Shown: piece by piece, positions 1 through 6,121 of the stretch
How the letters are laid out: each line of letters begins with the position of its first letter
Numbering within the stretch: the first letter of the stretch is position 1
Source of the DNA: Phycisphaerales bacterium
GTDB taxonomy: Bacteria; Planctomycetota; Phycisphaerae; Phycisphaerales; UBA1924
Length of the DNA stretch: 13,286 bases
Direction of reading: 5' to 3'
NCBI GenBank assembly: GCA_016764015.1
Contig: JAESSR010000260.1
Location: 1-13,286, forward strand
Made by a program: the position numbers and the translations under genes
The notes under the pieces: model-generated
Told to the model about the DNA's origin: nothing
Database searches by the model: none
Seen by the model: the letters and a program-made list of their open reading frames with translations, nothing else

Positions 1-25
1 AGTGTGTGTGGCAGGGGGAGGGGAT

Positions 26-59
26 CGTGGTTAGAAATCTCTTCGAGATTTTAACCACG
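26..59 (+). promoter_or_regulatory. Long bulged hairpin/dyad upstream of cysteine desulfurase
   Basis: Bases 26-33 pair with 52-59 (8 bp), G34 is bulged, and 35-41 pair with 45-51 (7 bp) around a 3-base loop (42-44). This gives 15 paired bases in 34 nt. It ends 18 nt before the ATG at 78. No T-run follows, so it is not a standard terminator for the gene upstream of the window. A repressor operator or a 5'UTR structure controlling the desulfurase are the obvious readings, both inferred. Its position argues against the far upstream GTG at 6 as the start. Confidence 0.6.
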
Positions 60-77
60 GCACCAAAGGCTCAGAGA

Positions 78-1331
78 ATGATGAAACAAGTGTACCTTGA
101 TCACAATGCGACGACGAAGCCTTCGGCTGCTGTTGCCGAAGCGGTTGCTGCTGGGGTAGAGGTGTACTGGCATAATCCGTCGAGTAACTATCGTCCTGGG
201 CAAGACGCCAAGCATCAGATCGAGATTGCGCGTGGGCAGGTCGCAGCGATGCTTGGGGTGAAATCTCGTGAGATCACATTTACTGGCTCTGGGACCGAGG
301 CGATTGACCTTGCGATCCGGGGGACACTCGGTGCCCATCGCAAGACGAATCCCAAGAAGAATGTGATCATCACGACGCCGATCGAGCACAGCGCGATCCG
401 CAACTTGTGCCAACAGCTAGAAACGACCGGGCAAGCGCGGATTCTGTGGCTGCCTGTGGATCGCTCTGGGGTGGTTGATGTGAGCGGGCTCGAAGCGATT
501 ATCAAAGAGCATGCCAATGTTGGGGGCAGCTCGGGGGGCGGTTCTAGAAACAGTTCGGGGAAGAGTGCGGGCGGGCATGAAATCGCGATGGTGAGCATGC
601 AGTGGGTGAACAATGAGACGGGTGTTGTGCAGCCTGTGCATCGGGTAGGGGAGATATGTGATCGGCACAATGTGGTGTTCCATTGTGATGCGACGCAGTG
701 GGTGGGCAAGATGCCTACGGCTTTGCATTCGCCGGAATCGCCGAAAGTTGATCTGCTCAACGCGTCTGCCCACAAGTTTCATGGGCCCAAGGGGGTTGGG
801 ATGTTGTGGGTTCGGCGGGGGGTGCGATTGCTTGCGGTGACTCCTGGTTGGCAGGAGCTTGGCAGGCGGGGGGGGACGGAGCCGGTGCCTGCGATTCTTG
901 GTGCTGGGGTCGCTGCGGTGCAGGCGGTGAAGTGGGTAGAGGATCAGGCGAATCGGGATGCGGTCGGTGAGTTGCGCGATCGGCTCGAACGGGGGATTCT
1001 TGAAGCATGTCCGGGGAGTGTGGTCAACACGACGGTTGATCCAGAGCTGAGATTGTGGAGCACGACGAATATTGGTTTTCCGCGATTGGAGGCTGAGGCG
1101 TTGTTGTTGTCGTTGTCTGAGCGGGGCGTGTGTGTGTCGGCGGGCTCGGCGTGTGCGTCTGGGTCACTCGACCCGTCGCCGGTGCTTTTGGCGATGGGTG
1201 TAGAGGAGTATATTGCCCATGGTTCGATCCGTTTGAGTTTGGGGCGGGAGACGACGGTTGAGGAAGTAGATCGTGCTATTGAGGTAATCAGCGGGGTAGC
1301 ATCGCAACTTTCGCGTTCAATGCCGGGGTAA
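78..1331 (+). CDS. Cysteine desulfurase (NifS/IscS family, class V aminotransferase fold)
   Basis: This PLP enzyme removes sulfur from L-cysteine as an enzyme persulfide plus alanine, supplying sulfur for Fe-S clusters, tRNA thiolation or cofactors in the cytoplasm. Visible family signatures, numbered from the ATG at 78: YLDHNATT (6-13); GSGTEA in the PLP phosphate region (70-75); PIEHSAIRN with the ring-stacking His104; NNETG (178-182); HCDATQ (202-207); SAHKFHGPKG with PLP lysine K233; SAGSACASGS with catalytic Cys359. At 417 residues it is near normal length. An odd Gly/Ser-rich stretch at about 149-166 (bases 522-575) precedes MVSMQWVNNETG, where relatives usually have a short turn. The start at 78 (or the adjacent ATG at 81) is chosen because homology begins there and AAAGG at 65-69 is a suitable ribosome site; an in-frame GTG at 6 would add 24 unlikely residues. 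The exact subgroup (iscS, nifS or sufS-like) cannot be decided, as no scaffold or Suf gene is adjacent. Confidence 0.95.
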   Translation: MMKQVYLDHNATTKPSAAVAEAVAAGVEVYWHNPSSNYRPGQDAKHQIEIARGQVAAMLGVKSREITFTGSGTEAIDLAIRGTLGAHRKTNPKKNVIITTPIEHSAIRNLCQQLETTGQARILWLPVDRSGVVDVSGLEAIIKEHANVGGSSGGGSRNSSGKSAGGHEIAMVSMQWVNNETGVVQPVHRVGEICDRHNVVFHCDATQWVGKMPTALHSPESPKVDLLNASAHKFHGPKGVGMLWVRRGVRLLAVTPGWQELGRRGGTEPVPAILGAGVAAVQAVKWVEDQANRDAVGELRDRLERGILEACPGSVVNTTVDPELRLWSTTNIGFPRLEAEALLLSLSERGVCVSAGSACASGSLDPSPVLLAMGVEEYIAHGSIRLSLGRETTVEEVDRAIEVISGVASQLSRSMPG

Positions 1332-1380
1332 ATCCTTGCATAATCAGGCTCATTCGCTGGTTTGTTGTGTCAAAACCCGC

Positions 1381-1386
1381 TAGGGT
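1381..1386 (+). promoter_or_regulatory. -10-like TAGGGT at -12 to -7 of the DUF4190 gene
   Basis: TAGGGT lies exactly 6 bases before the ATG at 1393, and there is no Shine-Dalgarno sequence. Transcription from it would start at or next to the A of ATG, giving a leaderless mRNA. The only -35-like element, TTGTTG at 1362-1367, is 13 bp away, shorter than the usual 16-18, so promoter strength is uncertain. Confidence 0.45.
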
Positions 1387-1392
1387 GGGCAC

Positions 1393-2211
1393 ATGACACA
1401 GATGCAATCGCCGTACCACGAAGAATCCGATGTAAAGCTTTATCAGGAACCTGATCGCACCAGCATCATGGCTATTTTGAGCATGGTCTTTGGGATCGGC
1501 GGGTGCTGCTTGGGGTTGACATCGATCCCGGCGATTTTGCTCGGGGTGTTCGGGCTTGTGGGGATTTCGCGGAGCAAGGGACGCGTGGGTGGGTCTGGGT
1601 TCGGGATCGCGGGGATTTTGATCGGGCTTTTGACTTTGGCGTTGTGGGTTGGATTGATTTTCGGCGGCAGCAGCTTCCTTACAAAGATGATGAGCAACTT
1701 TGGCACCACGACCGAGCAGGTATTCTTAGATATTCAGGCTGACGGCTTTGATACGGCTCGTTCGGTTATGCAGTCTCCAGCTTCCGATGCCAGCGATGCG
1801 GAGCTGATCGCGTTCCGTGAAGCCTACCGGAGCACGCTGGGCGACTTTGTATCGATGCCTTCGGGCTTTGGTGAAATCTGGAGTGGATATGGTGCGGTGA
1901 TTAACTTGTTCCAGCCTTATAATGGTCAGCAGGGGTATATCCCGTTGCCGATGCGGTTTGATTCTGGGTGGGCGTTGGTGATCTATGTCATGGATGTTCA
2001 GGGGCAGAGTTCTGGATTCCCGCCTCCGATTAAATACATCCTGATTGATTCGCAGGGCAATGAGTATCATCTGCCGGGCACGAATGTGATTGATGCAGAG
2101 CTTGATGATGTGCTTGAAACGGAAATCGAGACCGATTTGGATATTGAAGAGCCTGTTGACCCCGAAATACCCGATTTAGTACCAGAGGCTGGGAGTGATG
2201 ACGGGCCTTGA
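1393..2211 (+). CDS. DUF4190-type two-helix membrane protein with acidic tail
   Basis: The function is unknown. The protein has 272 residues. A polar N-terminus (1-23) is followed by two hydrophobic, Gly-rich helices at about 24-56 and 67-92, joined by a short basic loop ISRSKGR. This pattern, including MAILSMVFGIGG and a GIAGILIGLL second helix, is typical of the DUF4190 domain of small bacterial membrane proteins. A soluble region of about 140 residues follows, with YIPLPMRFDSGWALVIYV reading like beta strands. The last 41 residues (232-272) are very rich in Asp and Glu and probably disordered. The gene lies 61 bp after the desulfurase and 72 bp before the transporter ATPase, and each of these two non-desulfurase genes has its own -10-like element, so it is probably its own transcription unit. 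It is not an MlaE permease, which would have more helices and a different sequence. Confidence 0.8.
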   Translation: MTQMQSPYHEESDVKLYQEPDRTSIMAILSMVFGIGGCCLGLTSIPAILLGVFGLVGISRSKGRVGGSGFGIAGILIGLLTLALWVGLIFGGSSFLTKMMSNFGTTTEQVFLDIQADGFDTARSVMQSPASDASDAELIAFREAYRSTLGDFVSMPSGFGEIWSGYGAVINLFQPYNGQQGYIPLPMRFDSGWALVIYVMDVQGQSSGFPPPIKYILIDSQGNEYHLPGTNVIDAELDDVLETEIETDLDIEEPVDPEIPDLVPEAGSDDGP

Positions 2212-2223
2212 GTGCTGTGCGTC

Positions 2224-2265
2224 TGTCATCGCTTGTCATCGCTTGTCATCGCTTGTCTCATCGCT
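2224..2265. repeat. 10-bp tandem repeat (TGTCATCGCT)
   Basis: Three exact units start at 2224, 2234 and 2244. A fourth, 12-bp variant (2254-2265) carries a 2-base insertion. The array lies between the DUF4190 gene and the -10-like element of the ATPase gene. Junctions between units recreate TTGTCA at 2233-2238 and 2243-2248, and TTGTCT at 2253-2258, all resembling -35 hexamers one helical turn apart. Confidence 0.9.
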
Positions 2266-2271
2266 TCGTGA

Positions 2272-2277
2272 TAGGGT
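2272..2277 (+). promoter_or_regulatory. -10-like TAGGGT at -12 to -7 of the MlaF-type gene
   Basis: TAGGGT lies exactly 6 bases before the GTG at 2284, the same hexamer and spacing as before the gene at 1393. There is no clear Shine-Dalgarno sequence. The nearest -35-like hexamers lie in the tandem repeat at spacings of 13 bp (TTGTCT, 2253-2258) and 23 bp (TTGTCA, 2243-2248), neither ideal. Confidence 0.45.
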
Positions 2278-2283
2278 ATTGAT

Positions 2284-3195
2284 GTGAAAGATGCTCAGAA
2301 CAACTCGGCAGAGCGACAGCCGATCATTCGTTGCAAGGGCATTGTGAAGCACTTTGGCGACCAGACGGTGCTCGACGGCATCAACCTTGATGTGTACCCT
2401 GGTGAGACGATGGTGATTATGGGCGGGTCTGGATCGGGCAAGAGCACACTGTTGCGGACGCTTATTGGCTCGCACAAGCCCGATGAGGGCACGGTCGAGC
2501 TTTTCGGCGAGAACATTTGTAGTCTTGATGAAGAGGGTCTCAATGAGGTGCGTAAGAAGTTTGGGATTTTGTTCCAATCTGGTGCGCTATACAACTCGAT
2601 GACGATCGCCGAGAATGTGGCGCTGCCATTGCGAGAGCACACCGAGCTTGATGACGAGATTATTGATATCCAAGTAAAGATCAAGCTCGAGCTTGTTGGA
2701 TTGCGCGAGGATGCCCAGAAGTATCCGGCCCAAATATCAGGCGGGATGAAAAAACGAGCCGGGCTTGCGCGGGCGTTGGCGCTGGACCCGAAGATATTGT
2801 TTTATGATGAGCCGAGCGCTGGGCTTGATCCGGTGACGAGCGCTCAGATTGACCAATTGATTATCGCGTTGTCGCACCAGCTCGGCGTGACGAGTGTGGT
2901 GGTGACCCATGAGATGGATAGCGCCTTTACGATCGCGGATCGGATGGCGATGCTTGATCGAGGGAAGATGCTGTATATGCAAGAGCGAAAATGGTTTGAA
3001 AACCTGCGTGATATGGAGACGGATGAAGCACAGAATATGGATGAAAACCGGCGGCTTGTCCGACAGTTCTTGCGTGGGGATGCCCAAGGGCCTTTGGCGG
3101 CTCGGCGAGATGAAACAGCGTACGGCGAGGATTTGTTCGGGATGACCCCTGATCGGGTGACGAAGACGCCGAGTGTCCAACCCACACGCGGCTAG
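2284..3195 (+). CDS. ABC transporter ATP-binding protein, MlaF type (lipid transport)
   Basis: This is the cytoplasmic ATPase predicted to drive an MCE-type lipid transporter of the inner membrane. All nucleotide-binding motifs are intact, numbered from the GTG: Walker A GGSGSGKST (47-55), Q-loop Gln98 in LFQSGALY, signature ISGGMKKRAGLARAL (151-165), Walker B ILFYDEPSAGLDP (171-183) and H-loop His209 in VVVTHE. The SGGMKKR signature and FQSGALYNSMT are characteristic of the MlaF/Ttg2A branch. At 303 residues it is about 40-60 longer than typical MlaF; the extra C-terminal part (about 255-303) is charged and has no recognised domain. The GTG start is the only start near the region where homology begins. 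The MCE protein follows after 50 bp with no obvious promoter, so the two are probably cotranscribed. No permease gene lies next to them. Confidence 0.92.
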   Translation: MKDAQNNSAERQPIIRCKGIVKHFGDQTVLDGINLDVYPGETMVIMGGSGSGKSTLLRTLIGSHKPDEGTVELFGENICSLDEEGLNEVRKKFGILFQSGALYNSMTIAENVALPLREHTELDDEIIDIQVKIKLELVGLREDAQKYPAQISGGMKKRAGLARALALDPKILFYDEPSAGLDPVTSAQIDQLIIALSHQLGVTSVVVTHEMDSAFTIADRMAMLDRGKMLYMQERKWFENLRDMETDEAQNMDENRRLVRQFLRGDAQGPLAARRDETAYGEDLFGMTPDRVTKTPSVQPTRG

Positions 3196-3245
3196 ACACA
3201 CCAGCAGGAACAGATACAGGCACAGCGAAGAAACGGAAACAGCTC

Positions 3246-4574
3246 ATGAGCATCAAGGTGGTGAATCGGAATAATGTGGCAGCGGGATCGTTCGTTGTTG
3301 GGAGCGTTCTGCTTGCAGTCGCGATTTCGTTTGTTCTCTCGGATGTCGCTGACAAGTTCGGTTCCAAGAAGATGTATGTCTTTCGTTATACAACCGATGT
3401 TGGTGTGACCGGGCTCAAGCCCGGGGCGAATATTACCTTCGGCGGGTTGAGTGTCGGCAAGGTGAAGTCCATCTCGGCGCACCATGTGGTTGATACAGAG
3501 ACCGGTGTTGAGGTGATCGATGCGCACGATGTGCATGTGGCGTTGATGTCGGACTTGGTGTTGTACGAGGATGCCTTTGCAGATCTGACATTGCCGATGC
3601 TTGGCGGGGTCTCGACGATCAATATCCCGGCTGCAGGGTTTGGGGCGTTTGATGGCGGCCCAAGCGATGCGAATACGGTGCTCGATGAGGGCGAGATACT
3701 CCGTGGGCGCTTTGCGCCTTCGATTTTGACCCAGCTCGGTTTTTCGACAGAGGACGCTGAGAAGATCAAGCGGACGATTCGCAATGTTGAAGAAACCTCG
3801 GCCAATGCGAACGATTCTTCTGCGGGCATTGCCCGGATGGTTGAGGCGCTCGAGCCTGAGTTTCTCGGTGGGGTTGATGATGGTCGATCAACGATAGCCA
3901 ATATCCGTGAGTTCACCGAAGGGATCAACGGCGAAGCGGGGTGGTCGGGCAAGGTCGATGATATTTTGACTAAGGCAGATGACGCGGCGCTCAAGCTTGA
4001 TCCGGTGCTTGTCGATGCACGCTCTGCGATCAATGAGGCCCGCGAGGTTATTGCCGACGGGAAGCCTCGCGTGGCGAAGATTCTTGAGAATGTTGAGCAA
4101 ACTACGCAGCGGGTGAATGATACTTCGATGGTCAAGCTCGACGAGCTCCTTGAGAAGGGTTCGATCACGCTTGGGTCGTACAAAGAGATCGCTGAGAAAA
4201 CGAGCAATCTGATTGATATCAACAAGCCTAAGGTGAACGCGGTGCTTGATTCAGCGCGGAGCATCGGTGTGCATGGCGAGCTGTTCCTCGAAGAGATTCG
4301 TTCGCAGCCTTGGCGCCTGCTCAAGAAGCCAACACAGGAAGACCTTGAGCGCGAGCCGATCTATGAGGCTGCGCGGGCGTACGCCGATGCGGTGTCTGAT
4401 CTGCGGATCGCTTCTGAGGCTCTTGATGCTGCGGTGATCCGGATGACTGAATCTGGTTCAACTGGCGATGCTGCGGCTCTGGCTCGGATATCGAAGGTTA
4501 TCGAAGCGGCGTATGGGCGGTATGAAGCAGCGGAGATTGAGCTGCTTGAAAGACTTCGCTCGCCACGCCCATAA
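3246..4574 (+). CDS. MCE-domain lipid-binding protein (MlaD-like), membrane anchored
   Basis: This is the substrate-binding partner of the ATPase encoded 50 bp upstream. It is predicted to sit in the periplasm anchored by one N-terminal helix (about 11-32) and to carry phospholipid or another hydrophobic ligand. The MCE domain spans about 44-130: YVFRYTTDVGVTGLKPGANITFGGLSVGK-type sequence (written here only in part: GLKPGANITFGGLSVG at 56-71) is the family's hallmark, followed by SISAHH and a beta-rich region ending INIPAAGFG. The C-terminal 300 residues are mainly helical and heptad-like (for example ARSAINEAREVI), consistent with the long needle or coiled-coil extension of larger MCE proteins. 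With 442 residues it is much longer than E. coli MlaD (about 180). The start is the ATG where the hydrophobic anchor begins to make sense; GGA at 3235-3237 is only a weak ribosome site. Confidence 0.88.
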   Translation: MSIKVVNRNNVAAGSFVVGSVLLAVAISFVLSDVADKFGSKKMYVFRYTTDVGVTGLKPGANITFGGLSVGKVKSISAHHVVDTETGVEVIDAHDVHVALMSDLVLYEDAFADLTLPMLGGVSTINIPAAGFGAFDGGPSDANTVLDEGEILRGRFAPSILTQLGFSTEDAEKIKRTIRNVEETSANANDSSAGIARMVEALEPEFLGGVDDGRSTIANIREFTEGINGEAGWSGKVDDILTKADDAALKLDPVLVDARSAINEAREVIADGKPRVAKILENVEQTTQRVNDTSMVKLDELLEKGSITLGSYKEIAEKTSNLIDINKPKVNAVLDSARSIGVHGELFLEEIRSQPWRLLKKPTQEDLEREPIYEAARAYADAVSDLRIASEALDAAVIRMTESGSTGDAAALARISKVIEAAYGRYEAAEIELLERLRSPRP

Positions 4575-4599
4575 ACACACACAGAAGAGAAGAACGAAG

Positions 4600-4629
4600 T
4601 TGATCAATGCTCAACGAGCAGGGTAGTAT
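4600..4629 (+). promoter_or_regulatory. Sigma-70-like promoter of the hydrolase gene
   Basis: TTGATC (4600-4605) and TAGTAT (4624-4629) are separated by 18 bp. The -10 ends 5 bases before the ATG at 4635, so the transcript would have almost no 5'UTR. This separates the hydrolase from the transporter operon, although read-through is possible. Confidence 0.5.
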
Positions 4630-4634
4630 TTTTC

Positions 4635-5816
4635 ATGAGCAGATTGAAAGCGACACTGAATCGGATCGAGCGTGCGTTGAGTCGTCCACGCCGAAATATT
4701 CTGATCAGCATTGTCTTTGTTGTGATCGGGATTACTGCGCTGCTTATTGGCAACTCGCGGAGCAATCGGCTTGTGCTCGATCGGGCGTATCGTGATGGGA
4801 TCAGTGCGGCGGTGTCGCTGAGCACGCAGACACTCAACGCGGTGTTTGGCGAAGATGGGCTCGGTGGTGTTGAACAACCCTGGCTCGGGCTTCGGGTGTT
4901 TGATCCGGTGCTCAATGCGTGGGTGGCGATTGATGATTTTGATAAGAATGATGAGATTGATGGTACGCTTGATGAGCGAGTAGTCATCCTTGTGCACGGG
5001 CTCGATGAGCCCGGTGGGATATGGGATCAGCTCGCCCCGGCGCTCGCGGAGGAGGGGCACCAGGTGGTGCGGTTTGAATATCCAAACGATCAGGCGATCG
5101 CGCTGAGCGGGCGGAACTTTGTTGAATCCTTTGATGAGCTCACGCAGCGAGGCGTGAAGCGGATCGATCTTGTGTGTCATTCGATGGGTGGTTTGGTTGC
5201 ACGCGATGCGATCACGCGCGATGAGTTTAAAACTAAGGGGATCGCTGTTGAGCGGCTGGTGACGATTGGGACGCCGCACGGGGGATCGCCTTGGGCGCGG
5301 CTTCAGGCGGTGTCGGAGCTTCGCGAGCAGGTCCAGCGGTGGGTTGAATCCGATGATTTTGATCCCAAGCGATTGATGGGCTTTGCGCGTGATGGGGTTG
5401 GGCAGGCGGGGAAGGATTTGTTGCCTGGGTCTGATTTTCTTGTCGAGCTTGATGGGCGTTCGCTGCCTGAGGGTGTTGCGGTGACCTGTATTGTTGGGCG
5501 GATGATCGAGGAGGCGGGGACACAGAAAACAACAGCGATTGTGAACAAGTTTTTTCGTGATCTTGTTGGCGATCGCGATGCGACGCTGATCGGTGAGGAG
5601 CTTGATAAGCTGAGCCGAGAGCTTGGCGATGGTGTGGTGCCGATGTCGTCGGCGGTGCTCAAAGGGGTGGATGATGTGGTGATCTTTGAAGCCAATCATC
5701 GCTCGTTAGTCCGCAGCGTGGAGTTGGGCGAGATGATTCGTCGGGCAGCGATGCTTGGCGAGGGTGATGAGCCCCCGGCGATTGCGGTGGTGGTTGATCG
5801 GCTTCGGCGGGAATAA
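4635..5816 (+). CDS. Membrane-anchored alpha/beta hydrolase (lipase/esterase-like)
   Basis: A predicted serine hydrolase acting on an ester or lipid substrate that cannot be named from sequence. An N-terminal basic segment (1-20) and one hydrophobic helix (21-39, ILISIVFVVIGITALLIGN) suggest a signal anchor with the catalytic domain outside the cytoplasmic membrane. The fold starts near 115: oxyanion-hole region VVILVHGLDEPGG (116-128), nucleophile elbow CHSMGG with Ser183, then TIGTPHGGSPW (210-220), typical of lipase/PGAP1-like and Ab-hydrolase families. The other triad members are probably Asp332 in GDGVVPMSS and His355 in NHRSLVR. The triad looks complete. It follows the MCE gene by 60 bp, which invites a link to lipid metabolism, but it seems to have its own promoter. 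The ATG at 4635 is chosen because the anchor helix follows directly; there is no well-spaced Shine-Dalgarno site. Confidence 0.85.
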   Translation: MSRLKATLNRIERALSRPRRNILISIVFVVIGITALLIGNSRSNRLVLDRAYRDGISAAVSLSTQTLNAVFGEDGLGGVEQPWLGLRVFDPVLNAWVAIDDFDKNDEIDGTLDERVVILVHGLDEPGGIWDQLAPALAEEGHQVVRFEYPNDQAIALSGRNFVESFDELTQRGVKRIDLVCHSMGGLVARDAITRDEFKTKGIAVERLVTIGTPHGGSPWARLQAVSELREQVQRWVESDDFDPKRLMGFARDGVGQAGKDLLPGSDFLVELDGRSLPEGVAVTCIVGRMIEEAGTQKTTAIVNKFFRDLVGDRDATLIGEELDKLSRELGDGVVPMSSAVLKGVDDVVIFEANHRSLVRSVELGEMIRRAAMLGEGDEPPAIAVVVDRLRRE

Positions 5817-5863
5817 AGCAGCAGAGCAACAGATGAAGAGGGCGAGGGGATTGGGGAGAAGAG

Positions 5864-5890
5864 CATGCAGGAGACTTTGTCACCTGCATG
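5864..5890. repeat. 8-bp inverted repeat CATGCAGG/CCTGCATG
   Basis: Arms at 5864-5871 and 5883-5890 are perfectly complementary around an 11-base loop. It lies about 50 bp after the hydrolase stop and just before the possible terminator, so it may be part of the 3' end structure of that transcript. Confidence 0.55.
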
Positions 5891-5892
5891 GC

Positions 5893-5914
5893 ACCCGGCA
5901 CCAGCCGTGTTTTT
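5893..5914 (+). terminator. Possible intrinsic terminator of the hydrolase gene
   Basis: CGGC (5896-5899) pairs with GCCG (5904-5907) around ACCA. Two more pairs (5893-5894 with 5909-5910) follow across a C/T mismatch. A T-rich run (5910-5914, then more T-rich sequence to about 5924) comes directly after. The stem is short, so the call is tentative. Confidence 0.35.
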
Positions 5915-5942
5915 CTTCTATTTTCGCATGGTTGTAGTCTCG

Positions 5943-5999
5943 AAGACCCCCTCCGTCTGCTGCGCAGCCACCTCCCCCGGAGGCCCGGGGGAGGCGAAA
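5943..5999. repeat. Dispersed hairpin repeat, copy 1
   Basis: This 57-bp element is nearly identical to 7275-7333. It has a constant 16-bp left end (5943-5958), a variable 10-bp palindrome GCTGCGCAGC (5959-5968), and a constant right part with a perfect 10-bp stem, CCTCCCCCGG (5971-5980) with CCGGGGGAGG (5985-5994), loop AGGC. Its structure, a constant frame with an interchangeable small hairpin, resembles REP/MITE-like intergenic repeats. No transposase is present in the window. Confidence 0.85.
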
Positions 6000-6109
6000 A
6001 GAGCGTGTTTTTGCGTCAGAAACGAGTCGTCAAACGCGGGTTAGTCTCTCATGGCGAATATCGTGATAAAACCCGGTTATTTGGGGTGCAAGGGGGCGGG
6101 TGATTGGTG

Positions 6110-6115
6110 TATACT
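6110..6115 (+). promoter_or_regulatory. -10-like TATACT at -12 to -7 of the HYExAFE gene
   Basis: TATACT, a near-consensus -10 hexamer, ends exactly 6 bases before the ATG at 6122, so the predicted transcript starts at the start codon. No good -35 lies 16-18 bp upstream. A purine-rich stretch at 6090-6100 could instead serve as ribosome site for alternative starts at TTG 6104 or GTG 6107. Confidence 0.45.
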
Positions 6116-6121
6116 CGGTGT

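Larger units (their letters stand above)
5817..6121. other. Gene-free stretch between hydrolase and HYExAFE gene
   Basis: No credible coding region is seen. It holds an 8-bp inverted repeat, a possible terminator hairpin with a T-rich tail, a copy of the hairpin repeat (5943-5999), and the -10-like element of the next gene. Short open frames here translate the repeat into low-complexity sequence and are rejected. Confidence 0.7.

Noticed and set aside
6..77. Upstream in-frame GTG start of the cysteine desulfurase
   Set aside because: The added 24 residues would be encoded across the dyad and match nothing in the family; conserved sequence starts right after the ATGs at 78 and 81.
2224..2265. 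Tandem repeat as a CRISPR array
   Set aside because: Units are 10 bp with no spacers and no cas genes are present.
3386..4324. Minus-strand open frame (312 codons) opposite the MCE gene
   Set aside because: Ser-rich antisense translation of a clear MCE protein; no motif or promoter.
4611..5699. Long minus-strand open frame (362 codons) opposite the hydrolase
   Set aside because: It is antisense to a gene with a full catalytic triad, is His/Arg/Pro-rich low-complexity sequence and shows no domain.
6104..6121. TTG (6104) or GTG (6107) start for the HYExAFE protein
   Set aside because: A purine-rich stretch lies upstream, but these starts would place translation across the TATACT element and add residues outside the family motif; kept only as alternatives.
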